From the NCBI GenBank assembly GCA_030538175.1, contig JAUNUL010000078.1, positions 1 to 9,986 on the forward strand: a stretch of DNA of 9,986 bases, written 5' to 3'. The DNA comes from Propionibacteriaceae bacterium (GTDB lineage: Bacteria > Actinomycetota > Actinomycetes > Propionibacteriales > Propionibacteriaceae). The first letter of the stretch is position 1, and each line of letters begins with the position of its first letter. The notes under the pieces were generated by a model. It was not told the origin of the DNA and searched no databases. It saw only the letters and a program-made list of their open reading frames with translations. The translations under genes and the position numbers were made by a program. This document shows, piece after piece, positions 1 through 8,300 of this stretch.

Positions 1-736
1 ACTGCTCGCGGATGTTGGCCTTGACCGGGACGGACTTGAGCATCGTCCAGGCCAGGATCATCGCCAGAATCGCGAAGGGCACATAGAAGAAGCCGGCGTT
101 CTGATACCAGACTTCCTTGGCCGGCTGCCCGGGCAGACCGATCATCGACTGCGAGGAGCCGAGGAACCCGATCATGCCGAACCCGATCAGCCACGGCGTG
201 GCCAGCTGGACCAGCGACACACCGAAGTTGCCGACGCCCGCCTGGATGCCCAGGGCCGTGCCGGACTTGGACTTCGGGAAGAAGTACGACGTCGACGGCA
301 TGAATCCGGAGAACGCGCCGCCACCGATGCCGGCCATGAACGCCAGCACGAGCAGCTGCCAATAGGGGGTGTTCGGGTTCTGCACCGCGACGCCCCAGCC
401 GATCAGCGGGATCAGCAGCAGACCCGAGGTGACCGCCACCATCTTCCGCGTGCCCATCATCGGCGGCAGGATCATCCAGATCAGGCGCAACAGACCGCCG
501 GCCAGACCGGGCATCGAGGTCAGCCAATAGAGCTGGTTGTTCGTGAGGTCGAAGCCGAGGTTCGTCAGCTTCGGTGCGATCGCCGACGGCAGGAACCAGG
601 CGACGAAGCACAGCGTGAGCGAGAAGGTCGTGATCGCCAACGTCCTGTTGGCGAGCGACTTGTCCCACTTCGCGGGGTCATTGGCGTCCCATTCGGTCAG
701 CCATTCCTTGGACCGCTCCTTGGTTGTTTCGGTCAT
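1..736 (-). CDS. narK: NarK2-type nitrate/nitrite MFS transporter, C-terminus cut by window edge
   Basis: This is an inner-membrane carrier of the nitrate/nitrite porter (NNP) branch of the major facilitator superfamily, probably exchanging nitrate for nitrite. The ATG at 736 opens 245 codons with no stop before base 1, so about half the protein is visible (family length is about 450-500). Visible features are a hydrophilic N-terminus with a WDANDPAKW stretch (residues 16-24) like that of NarK2 proteins, the helix-2 arginine R84 in GGLLRLIW (matching E. coli NarK R89), GIGGGAFSGFMPSTSYFFPK (136-155), and the nitrate signature GVGNFGVSLVQ (167-177). The start is fixed by AAGGAG at 745-750, 8 bases upstream. 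It lies 46 bases after the other narK and is probably cotranscribed with it. The family is secure. The antiport mode is inferred from subtype, and the second signature motif lies outside the window. Confidence 0.93.
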   Translation of the reverse strand, partial: MTETTKERSKEWLTEWDANDPAKWDKSLANRTLAITTFSLTLCFVAWFLPSAIAPKLTNLGFDLTNNQLYWLTSMPGLAGGLLRLIWMILPPMMGTRKMVAVTSGLLLIPLIGWGVAVQNPNTPYWQLLVLAFMAGIGGGAFSGFMPSTSYFFPKSKSGTALGIQAGVGNFGVSLVQLATPWLIGFGMIGFLGSSQSMIGLPGQPAKEVWYQNAGFFYVPFAILAMILAWTMLKSVPVKANIREQ

Positions 737-782
737 CGGTCACGCTCCTTCGAGGTCACAGGGGACGAAAGAAATCCACGGT

Positions 783-2123
783 TCATGCCTTGACCTTCTG
801 CTCCGGCGCCTCGAAGTGATCGGCGAGCTCGGGCGATTGGGTGTGCAGCATGCGCACCACCGTGAGGTGCATCCAGATCGTGCAGATCGCGGTGAGCAGG
901 AAGAGGACGAAGAACGTGCTGGTCGGGAACCCCGACCATTCCTTCGTGTACGCGAACAGCGGGGGCAGGAAGAACCCCCCGAGGCCCCCGAGCATGCCGA
1001 CCAGGCCGCCCACAGGTCCGACGAGTCCGGGGAAGTATTCCGGAATGTGCTTGTACACCGCAGCCTTGCCGATGCCCATCGCGCAGCCGAGCAGGAACAC
1101 CAGGATCACGAACGGCACCAGCCCCATCGTGTAGCCCAGATGACTGGTCTGGCTGCCGTCGGCGTGGTTGATGACCACATGCCCGTTCGGCATCATCAGC
1201 ACGCCGGTGGTGACCAGCATGATCGCGAAGGTGATGTACATGCCCTTGCGTGCCCCGAACCGGTCCGACAACCAACCGCCCACCGGTCGCAGCAGAGACG
1301 CCGGAAAGATGAACGTCGCGGTCAGCAGACCGGCCACGGCAAGGGAGACGTTGAAGTTGTCCATGTAGTACTTCGGCAGCCAGGCCGACAGGGCGACATA
1401 GGCACCGAACACGGCGACGTAGTAGAGGCTGAACCGCCAGACCCGCACCTGCTTGAGCGGGGCGAGCATCTCCCCCAGCGTCTTGTTGGCCCCGGCCATC
1501 CGGTCCTGCGCCGGGGTGCCGACCAGGATCGCGATGAACAGGATGACCAGCAGGACCGTGTAGATGATCGGGATCAGGCGCCAGCCGCCCGGGATGAACC
1601 CGAACAGCACGGTGCCGGCGGTCGCGGCGATGACCGGCGGGCCGATGAACTTTGTCACCGACGCACCGACGTTGCCGGCACCGAAGACGCCGAGGGCCAC
1701 CCCCTGTCGGCCCTTGCTGAACCACGCGGAGTTCCAGGCCACGCCGACGGAGAACGAGTTGCCGGCGAAGCCGACGAGGAATGCCAGCACCAGCAACATC
1801 GCATAGTTCTGCGCGAAGGAAACCGCCACCGAGGCGATGGCGGAGAAGCCGAGGATGACCAGCATCACCTTGCGGCCACCGAAGCGGTCAGCGAGCATGC
1901 CGGCGGGCAGTCGCCACATCGACCCGTTCAGGATTGCCACGGCGGAGATCCAGGACAGCTCGACGTCGGTGAGGCCGAACTCCTTCTGGATCGGGGAACC
2001 CAGGATGCCGAACATGAGCCACACCGCGAACATGACGGTGAAAGCGATGCTGGACAGGACGAGGACGCGACCTGCGCCCTTGGCCTCGGTTGTAACGGGG
2101 GCGGTTTCGGACACGCTGGACAA
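783..2123 (-). CDS. narK: NarK1-type nitrate transporter (MFS, NNP family)
   Basis: This is a 446-residue membrane transporter of the nitrate/nitrite porter family, full length with about 12 hydrophobic segments. It carries the helix-2 substrate arginine R71 in GSMWRLP, its partner R279 in SLLRPVGGW, MFS loop motifs DRFGGRK (79-85) and DRFGARK (287-293), and both nitrate signatures: GVFGAGNVGASVTK (145-158) and GPVGGLVGMLGGLGGFF (369-385). These match the NarK1 subtype, known in Paracoccus as a proton/nitrate symporter. Symport here is inferred. The start is TTG at 2123, supported by AGGAA at 2129-2133 with 5-base spacing. A GTG three codons in has no such site. It lies 71 bases after narI and 46 bases before the second narK, so it probably belongs to the nar transcript. 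It could feed nitrate to the enzyme before nitrite builds up for exchange. Confidence 0.95.
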   Translation of the reverse strand: MSSVSETAPVTTEAKGAGRVLVLSSIAFTVMFAVWLMFGILGSPIQKEFGLTDVELSWISAVAILNGSMWRLPAGMLADRFGGRKVMLVILGFSAIASVAVSFAQNYAMLLVLAFLVGFAGNSFSVGVAWNSAWFSKGRQGVALGVFGAGNVGASVTKFIGPPVIAATAGTVLFGFIPGGWRLIPIIYTVLLVILFIAILVGTPAQDRMAGANKTLGEMLAPLKQVRVWRFSLYYVAVFGAYVALSAWLPKYYMDNFNVSLAVAGLLTATFIFPASLLRPVGGWLSDRFGARKGMYITFAIMLVTTGVLMMPNGHVVINHADGSQTSHLGYTMGLVPFVILVFLLGCAMGIGKAAVYKHIPEYFPGLVGPVGGLVGMLGGLGGFFLPPLFAYTKEWSGFPTSTFFVLFLLTAICTIWMHLTVVRMLHTQSPELADHFEAPEQKVKA

Positions 2124-2128
2124 TGTGG

Positions 2129-2133
2129 TTCCT
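2129..2133 (-). promoter_or_regulatory. Ribosome binding site for TTG-started narK
   Basis: The minus strand reads AGGAA, CCACA, then TTG. The 5-base spacing supports the unusual TTG start over the nearby in-frame GTG, which is preceded by CCAGC and has no purine-rich site. Confidence 0.6.
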
Positions 2134-2162
2134 GGGTTCTCGTTGGGGGTGGGGTTTCAGCG

Positions 2163-2180
2163 CATCGCGGCCAGGCGATG
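2163..2180 (-). other. Inverted repeat in the narI-narK gap
   Basis: A 6-bp perfect stem (CATCGC and GCGATG) surrounds a 6-base loop, between the narI stop and the narK TTG start. The transcript could fold a small hairpin here. No run of U follows, so it is not a classical intrinsic terminator. It might mark an RNA processing or attenuation point between the enzyme and transporter genes, or be chance. The rest of this 71-base gap shows only the narK ribosome binding site. Confidence 0.3.
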
Positions 2181-2194
2181 TGGTGTGGTTCGGA

Positions 2195-2983
2195 TTAGGT
2201 ACGCGTACGCTTCCGGTCGCGATCCGGCGTACCGATCGGCTCCCAGCCACGACGCCCACCGGAACTGCCGCTGGGTCGCTTGTTGTCGGCCAAGCGATAG
2301 ACGACGTACGGGCGGAAGAGGTATTTCACCGGCGCGCTGAAGGCGTGCACGAGGCGCGTGAACGGCCAGATCATGAACAGCACCATGCCGACCAGGACGT
2401 GGATCTTGAACAGCAGCGTCGCGGCCGCCATCGTGGCGATGTTCGGCTGGAACACGAACAGCGAGCGGAACCAGATCGACACGGTCTCGCGATAGTTGTG
2501 CTCCGATCCGTCGCGATAGGTCGCGCCGAGGAACGTGGCGAGCAGGCCCATGACGATCGCGCCGACCAGGAAGAGATACATCAGCTTGTCGTTCGCGGTC
2601 GTTGCCGAGAAGACCGGGCCGGTGGTGCGTCGGCGCCAGACGAGCAACAGCACGCCGATGAGCGTGCAGAAGCCGGCGATGCCGCCGAGCGTCCATGCCA
2701 TCAGGTGATAGTTGTGCTGGCTGATGCCGATGGCATCGGTCCACCGCTTCGGGATCAACAGACCCATCGCGTGGCCGCCGATGACCACGAGGATGCCGAA
2801 GTGGAATAGCGGCGAGGCGATCCGCAGCAGCGAGCCCTCATAGAGCTGGGAGGACCGGGTGGTCCAGCCGAACTGGTCGTACTTGTACCGCCAGATCGTG
2901 CCGCCGACCAGCAGCACGATCATGAGGTAAGGCAAAATGCCCCAGAGAATGATGTCCAGAGCACCGTAGTCGCGGGGAATCAT
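2195..2983 (-). CDS. narI: Respiratory nitrate reductase gamma subunit (cytochrome b)
   Basis: NarI anchors the NarGHI complex in the membrane, oxidises quinol (probably menaquinol in an actinobacterium) and passes electrons through two b haems to NarH. The 262-residue product has five hydrophobic segments, near residues 9-31, 54-77, 91-116, 133-154 and 185-207. Histidines H61 and H71 (10 apart) and H195 and H213 (18 apart) reproduce the spacing of the E. coli haem ligands H56/H66 and H187/H205. The start is taken as ATG at 2983, which overlaps the narJ stop by one base (TGATG), because AGGAG at 2989-2993 is 5 bases from it but only 2 bases from the GTG one codon upstream (2986). The C-terminal tail after about residue 230 is polar and rich in Arg and Gly. 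Confidence 0.97.
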   Translation of the reverse strand: MIPRDYGALDIILWGILPYLMIVLLVGGTIWRYKYDQFGWTTRSSQLYEGSLLRIASPLFHFGILVVIGGHAMGLLIPKRWTDAIGISQHNYHLMAWTLGGIAGFCTLIGVLLLVWRRRTTGPVFSATTANDKLMYLFLVGAIVMGLLATFLGATYRDGSEHNYRETVSIWFRSLFVFQPNIATMAAATLLFKIHVLVGMVLFMIWPFTRLVHAFSAPVKYLFRPYVVYRLADNKRPSGSSGGRRGWEPIGTPDRDRKRTRT

Positions 2984-3750
2984 CACAGCTCCTGCTGGTT
3001 GAGGATGGGCAGTCGAAGGCCATGGGGGACGGATCCGGCATTCGCAGCGGATCCGCTCATCGCCGAGCCGACAGGCATCGGCTCAGGGCGACCGGAGTAC
3101 GGCGCGAGGGTGAGGTCGACGGGACCGCCGATGCCGACGGTCTCGGTCGGCGGCTGCCAGCCCTGCAGGCGGGCGATGGACAGCCGGTCGGTCGGGGAAT
3201 CCCCGGGCAGCGTCGCGCAGATAGCAGCGATGACACCCTCGTGGGGCAGTTCGTCATCGCGCAGCGCGAAGCGCAGCAGCTCCAGCGCAGGCCGGGAGGC
3301 CGTCAGCAGTTCGCGCCCGCGCTGGGGATCGTGCACCGCAAACTCCAGGACCATCGGCAGATAGTCCGGCAGTTCGCCGTCGAGGTCGACCCACAGCCCC
3401 GAGTCGCGGTACGCCTGCTTGTAGCGCACCAGCGACTCCCCCCGGCGGCGGGTGTCCCCGTCGATCCAATAGGTGAGGTTCAGCGCGTGCCGCTTCGAAT
3501 AGTCGAACTCCTGAGCATGCTGGGACTGGATCTCGATGAGGTCCCCGCGCAGGTGGGCGAGCAGCGGAGCAAAGTCGTCGGCGCACCCGGCCCCGGCGAC
3601 CGCTTGGGCAACCGCGTCCAGTTTGTCGACCAGCGCCTCATCCGGGTACGCCAGCACGAGCGCGGCCGCGGCGTACACGGTCGTCGCGTGCGCCTCCGCA
3701 CGCGCGTCAGCCTCGGCGGTGGAGCGCCGCTTCTTGCCGGGCCACCTCAT
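2983..3750 (-). CDS. narJ: Nitrate reductase assembly chaperone (delta subunit)
   Basis: NarJ is a cytoplasmic, TorD/DmsD-like helical chaperone. It binds apo-NarG, assists bis-MGD and Fe-S insertion, holds NarGH until it docks on NarI, and is not part of the final enzyme. The 255-residue product shows the NarJ hallmark LTYWIDGDTRRRG (92-104) and ELPDYLPMVLEF (126-137), within an acidic helical region of about residues 20-185. The C-terminal 55 residues or so are low-complexity, rich in Gly, Pro and Ala, and probably disordered, as often seen in actinobacterial NarJ. The ATG at 3750 overlaps the narH stop by four bases (ATGA), with GGGGA at 3757-3761 six bases upstream. The stop overlaps the narI ATG by one base. 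Confidence 0.97.
   Translation of the reverse strand: MRWPGKKRRSTAEADARAEAHATTVYAAAALVLAYPDEALVDKLDAVAQAVAGAGCADDFAPLLAHLRGDLIEIQSQHAQEFDYSKRHALNLTYWIDGDTRRRGESLVRYKQAYRDSGLWVDLDGELPDYLPMVLEFAVHDPQRGRELLTASRPALELLRFALRDDELPHEGVIAAICATLPGDSPTDRLSIARLQGWQPPTETVGIGGPVDLTLAPYSGRPEPMPVGSAMSGSAANAGSVPHGLRLPILNQQEL
2989..2993 (-). promoter_or_regulatory. Ribosome binding site deciding the narI start
   Basis: AGGAG lies inside the last codons of narJ, 5 bases before the ATG at 2983 and only 2 bases before the GTG at 2986. The spacing favours the ATG and couples narI translation to narJ termination. Confidence 0.75.
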
Positions 3751-5396
3751 GACTTGTCCCCGCCGATGGCGGACCCCTGGCCGTCCCAGTTGAGCAGGTT
3801 GACCCGCTTGGACATCTGGGCATCGGGAGCACCGCTCGCGGTGGTCTGTCGTTCCTTGAGCGCGGCGAAGGTCTCCGCGGCAACCGGCATGGGCTTGCCG
3901 GACATTTCACCGAAGGGCCCCGACTCATACATCCCGGCGCTGGCTTCGAAGTCCACCGAGCAGCCGAGCTCCTCGAGATCGTGGGCCTGCTCCCAGTGGG
4001 CCTTCGGAATGACATAGCGCTCGTCATATTTCGCGATCGCCAACAGCCGATAGAGCTTGTGCATCTGCTCACCGGTCAGCCCGACCGACTCGGGGATGGA
4101 CTCGTCGGCACCGGTCTTCAGGGTCACCCCGCGCATATAGGAACGCATCGCCGCGAGCGTCTGCAGCACCCGGTCGATCTCCCCCACATCGCCGGCGGTG
4201 AAGAGCTCCGCGAGATATTCCGCAGGAATGCGCAGCGACTCGAGCGCCCCGAACAGCACGCCGGCGTCCTCGGCATCATGGCCCTGCCGCGACAGCATGT
4301 CGACGATCGGCGACAGCGGCGGGATGTACCACACCATCGGCATCGTCCGATATTCCGGATGCAGCGGCAGCGCGACCTTGTATTCCTTGGCCAGCGCATA
4401 GATCGGGGAACGGCGGGCGGCCTCGAGCCAGTCCTCCGGGATCCCCTCCCGGCGTGCCGCGGCGATGACCTCGGGGTCGTTCGGGTCGAGCATGAGGTCG
4501 AGCTGGGCGGCGTACAGATCCTGCTCGTCCGGCACCGAGGCCGCAGCGCTCACGGCATCCGCGTCATAGAGAATCACGCCGATATAGCGCAGGCGCCCGA
4601 CGCAGGTCTCCGCGCAGACGGTCGGCAGACCGACCTCGAGCCGCGGATAGCAGAAGGTGCACTTCTCGGCCTTGCCGGTGCGGTGGTTGAAATAGACCTT
4701 CTTGTACGGACACCCCGTGACGCACTGACGCCAGCCACGGCAGCGGTCCTGGTCGACGAGCACGATGCCGTCCTCGGCGCGCTTGTAGATCGCGCCCGAT
4801 GGGCACGACGCCATGCAGGACGGGTTCAGGCAGTGCTCGCAGATCCGCGGCACATAGAACATGAACGTCTGCTCGTACGCGTACTTGATCTCGAGGTTGG
4901 CCTCCTCGCGCAGCTTCGCGACGATCGGGTCCTCCTGGCCGCGCTGGGGCATGCCGCCGAGGTCGTCGTCCCAGTTGGCCGACCATTCGATCTTCATGTC
5001 CTTGCCGGTGATCAGCGACTTCGGCCGGGCGACCGGGAAGTCATCGCCGAGCGGGGCGTCGATCAGTGTGGCGTAGTCATAGGTCCACGGCTGGTAGTAG
5101 TCATCCAGCTCGGGCTGGACCGGCGAGGCGAAGATGCCGAGCAGCTTCGACAACCGGCCACCGGACTTCAGCTTGAGCCGGCCGCGCTTGTTCAGCGTCC
5201 AGCCGCCCTTCCACTTGTCCTGGTCCTCATACCGACGGGGATAGCCCTGGCCGGGGCGGGTCTCAACGTTGTTGAACCAGACATATTCGGTGCCCGCACG
5301 GTTGGTCCACGCCTGCTTGCAGGTGACCGAACACGTGTGGCAGCCGATGCACTTGTCGAGGTTCATGACCATGGCGGCCTGACACATGATGCGCAT
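3747..5396 (-). CDS. narH: Respiratory nitrate reductase beta subunit (four Fe-S clusters)
   Basis: NarH is the cytoplasmic electron-transfer subunit linking NarI haems to NarG. The 549-residue product has cysteines C16, C19, C22 and C26 in CIGCHTCSVTC, at the same numbers as E. coli. Further groups are C186, C189, C194 and C198; C219, C225 and C229 with tryptophan W222 replacing the fourth cysteine (the known mark of the 3Fe-4S cluster); C246 and C249; and C261 and C265. This gives three 4Fe-4S clusters and one 3Fe-4S. The reading frame stays open to 5816, but the start is set at ATG 5396: the protein then begins MRIMCQAAMVMNLDKC, collinear with known NarH, and AGGAGG lies 10 bases upstream. 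The extra upstream codons lie over narG in another frame and encode nothing NarH-like. It overlaps narG by one base and narJ by four. Confidence 0.98.
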   Translation of the reverse strand: MRIMCQAAMVMNLDKCIGCHTCSVTCKQAWTNRAGTEYVWFNNVETRPGQGYPRRYEDQDKWKGGWTLNKRGRLKLKSGGRLSKLLGIFASPVQPELDDYYQPWTYDYATLIDAPLGDDFPVARPKSLITGKDMKIEWSANWDDDLGGMPQRGQEDPIVAKLREEANLEIKYAYEQTFMFYVPRICEHCLNPSCMASCPSGAIYKRAEDGIVLVDQDRCRGWRQCVTGCPYKKVYFNHRTGKAEKCTFCYPRLEVGLPTVCAETCVGRLRYIGVILYDADAVSAAASVPDEQDLYAAQLDLMLDPNDPEVIAAARREGIPEDWLEAARRSPIYALAKEYKVALPLHPEYRTMPMVWYIPPLSPIVDMLSRQGHDAEDAGVLFGALESLRIPAEYLAELFTAGDVGEIDRVLQTLAAMRSYMRGVTLKTGADESIPESVGLTGEQMHKLYRLLAIAKYDERYVIPKAHWEQAHDLEELGCSVDFEASAGMYESGPFGEMSGKPMPVAAETFAALKERQTTASGAPDAQMSKRVNLLNWDGQGSAIGGDKS

Positions 5397-8300
5397 CAGT
5401 ACTGGACCTCCTGGGACCGCTTGCGGATCACCGAGACGATGTCGCGCTGGACACCGGTCGGACCGAGATAGTTGAAGGCGTACGCCTGGTGGGCGTAGCC
5501 ACCGATCAGGTGCGTGGGTTTCAGCAGGATTCTGGTGACGGAGTTGTGGATGCCACCGCGGCGGCCCGTGGCCTCCGACTTCGGGGTGTCGACCGTGCGC
5601 TCCTGGGCATGCGGAACGAACACGATCCCGTCCGGCAGGCGGTGGGTCACGATCGCACGAGCGACGAACACACCGTTGGCGTTGACGAGCTCGACCCAGT
5701 CGTTGTCCTTGGCCCCGATGGCCTCGGCATCGCCGGGGCTCATCCAGGCCGCAGGACCACCACGACTCAACGACAACATGAACAGGTTGTCCTGATATTC
5801 GGAGTGGATCGACCACTTGTTGTGCACGGTCAGATAGCGGACCGCGACTTCCCGGCCCCCGTTGACGCCGGTCACGGCCCCGAGTTCGGGCTCGCCATAC
5901 ATCCGGGTCATGTTCAGCGGCGGACGATAGATCGGCAACTGCTCACCGGCGTCGATCATCCAGTCGTGGTCGAGGAAGAAGTGCATGCGACCCGACAGGG
6001 TGTGCCACGGCTTGAGCCGTTCGGTGTTGACCGTGAACGCGGCATAGCGGCGGCCGCCGGTCTCCGAGCCCGACCACTCCGGTGAGGTGATCACCGGCTG
6101 CGGCGCGTTCTGCGTTTCGACGAACGTGATCCGGCGCTCCTCCGAACCCTCGGACAGGTCCGCGAGCTTGCAGCCGGTCATCCTCTCCAGCGTCCGGAAG
6201 CCCTGGGTGGCGAGCTCACCGTTGGTGGTGCCGGAGAACATCAGGATCGCCTCGGCGAACCGTTCGTCGGTGTTGATCACTGGGCGCCCAGCGGCGACAC
6301 CGCGGTCGAACACCCCGTGCAGATGCCCGAGCTGCTTGACCTGGTGGGACACGTCATAAGTGATGTTCTTGATGGTGAACCCGAGCCGGTCGGCGAGCGG
6401 GCCGACGGACATCAGCTTCTCGCCAATCGCCGTGTAGTCGCGTTCGACGACCATCAGCGCCGGCATGTTCTTGCCCGGTTTCGCGGGCAGCTGGGTGTTC
6501 TTCCAGTCATAGACATGACCGCCGGGCTGGGCGATCTGCCCGGGAGTGTCGTGCTGGAGCGGGACCGCGACGATGTCGGATCGGGTGCCCAGATGGGTCC
6601 GGGCGTACGCCGAGATCCGGTCGGCCAGCAACCGGAAGATCTCGAAGTCCGACTTGCACTCCCACGGCGGGGCGATGGCCGGGGTGAACGCATGCACATA
6701 GGGGTGCATGTCGGTGGAGGACAGGTCGTACTTCTCGTACCACGTCGCCGCCGGCAGGACGATGTCCGACAGCAGCGTCGTGGACGTCATGCGGAAGTCC
6801 GCGGAGACCAGCAGGTCGAGCTTGCCCTCGGGCGCCTCGTCATGCCACGTGATCTCCTCGGGCCGCAGGTCGGCGCCGTGGTTGTTCTCCATCACGTTGT
6901 GGTGGGTGCCGAGCAGGTGCCGCAGGAAATATTCGTTGCCCTTGGCCGAGGACCCGAACAGGTTCGAACGCCACAGGATCAAGTTGCGCGGCCAGTTCTC
7001 CGGTGCATCGATGTCCTCGATCGCGGACTTGAGCCGGCCAGCCTTCAGCTCGGCGGCGATCCACTCCCCGGCGGACTCCGCCTCCCCCGCCTCGACAGCG
7101 GCCTTGGCCTCGTCGGCGAGATCCAGCGGGTTTCGGTCGAACTGCGGATAGAACGGCATCCAGCCCAACCGGGCGGCCTTCACCATCGCGTCGGCCGCAT
7201 GCAGGCCGTCCAGCGAGCCGGTCGACAGCGGCGACTTGAGCACGTCGGCCGAATAGCCGTCCGTACGCCACTGGTCGGTGTGCATGTACCAATAACCCGT
7301 GCCGATCATCGTCCGCGGCGGCCGCGACCAGTCGAGCGCATTGGCCAGGTTGAACCAACCGATCATCGGCCGGCACTTTTCCTGACCGACATAGTGGGCC
7401 CAGCCACCACCGTTGCGGCCGATGCAGCCGGTCAACATCAGCAGCGACATGATCGAGCGATAGGTCACGTCCGCGTGGAACCAGTGGCAGATGCCGGCGC
7501 CGATGATGATCATCGTGCGGCCTTCGGACTGTTCGGCGTTGGCCGCGAACTCGCGCGCGATGCGGATGCACTGCTCGGCGGAGACCGAGGTGATCGGCTC
7601 CTGCCAGGCCGGGGTGTACGGCGACTCGGCATCGTCGTAACCGGTCGGCCACTCGCCCGGGAGGCCATCGCGGCGTACGCCGTATTGAGCGAGCATCAGG
7701 TCGAACACGGTCGTGACGAGATGCTCCCCCACCCGGCGCACCGGGATGCCGCGCGTGATGACCGAGCCATCGCCGCGCGGGTCGATGAACGCTGGCATCG
7801 CGATCTCGGCGACCTCGTGATCGACATCGGCCATCGTCAGCGCTGGCTTCACATCACCCAGGTCGAGGTTCCACTTGCCCGCACCGGTCTCGGCGTACCG
7901 GAAACCCATCGAGCCGTTCGGGATCGCAACATCGTCGGTGACGACATCGAAGACCACGGTCTTGAACGCCGGATCCTCAGAATCGTTGCCGAGGTCGGCA
8001 CCGGTGAGGAACTTGCCGGCGCAGAGCTGGCCGTGCCGCTCCTCGAGCCGGACCAGGTGCGGCAGGTCGGTGTACGTCGTCACATAGTTGCGGAAGAAGT
8101 CGACCTTGCGATCGACGAAAAACTCCTTGAGCATGACATGGCCCATGGCCATCGCCAGCGCCGCATCGGTGCCGGCCTGGGCGGGCATCCACTCATCGGC
8201 GAACTTGGTGTTCTCGGCATAGTCCGGCGAGACGGTGACGACCTTGGTGCCGCGATAACGGACCTCGGTCATCCAGTGGGCGTCCGGCGTCCGGGTCATC

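Noticed and set aside
738..761. Direct repeat GGTCAC flanking the ribosome binding site of the left narK gene
   Set aside because: Only six bases long and not palindromic; probably chance.
733..1725. Minus-strand 330-codon frame overlapping the NarK1-type gene
   Set aside because: Out-of-frame shadow without hydrophobic segments. The overlapping 446-residue frame is a complete transporter.
537..2198. Plus-strand open frame of 553 codons antisense to both narK genes
   Set aside because: His/Arg/Glu-rich composition typical of a GC shadow. It spans two real transporter genes and their gap.
2984..2986. GTG as the narI start
   Set aside because: It is only two bases from the AGGAG site, while the ATG one codon later has a normal 5-base spacing.
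3981..5471. Plus-strand open frame of 496 codons antisense to narH
   Set aside because: Low-complexity basic composition, no recognisable motif or ribosome binding site, and full overlap with a clearly real narH.
5397..5816. N-terminal extension of the narH frame, which would give 689 residues
   Set aside because: The extra codons overlap narG in another frame and have no NarH similarity. The ATG at 5396 gives a protein collinear with known NarH and has its own AGGAGG.
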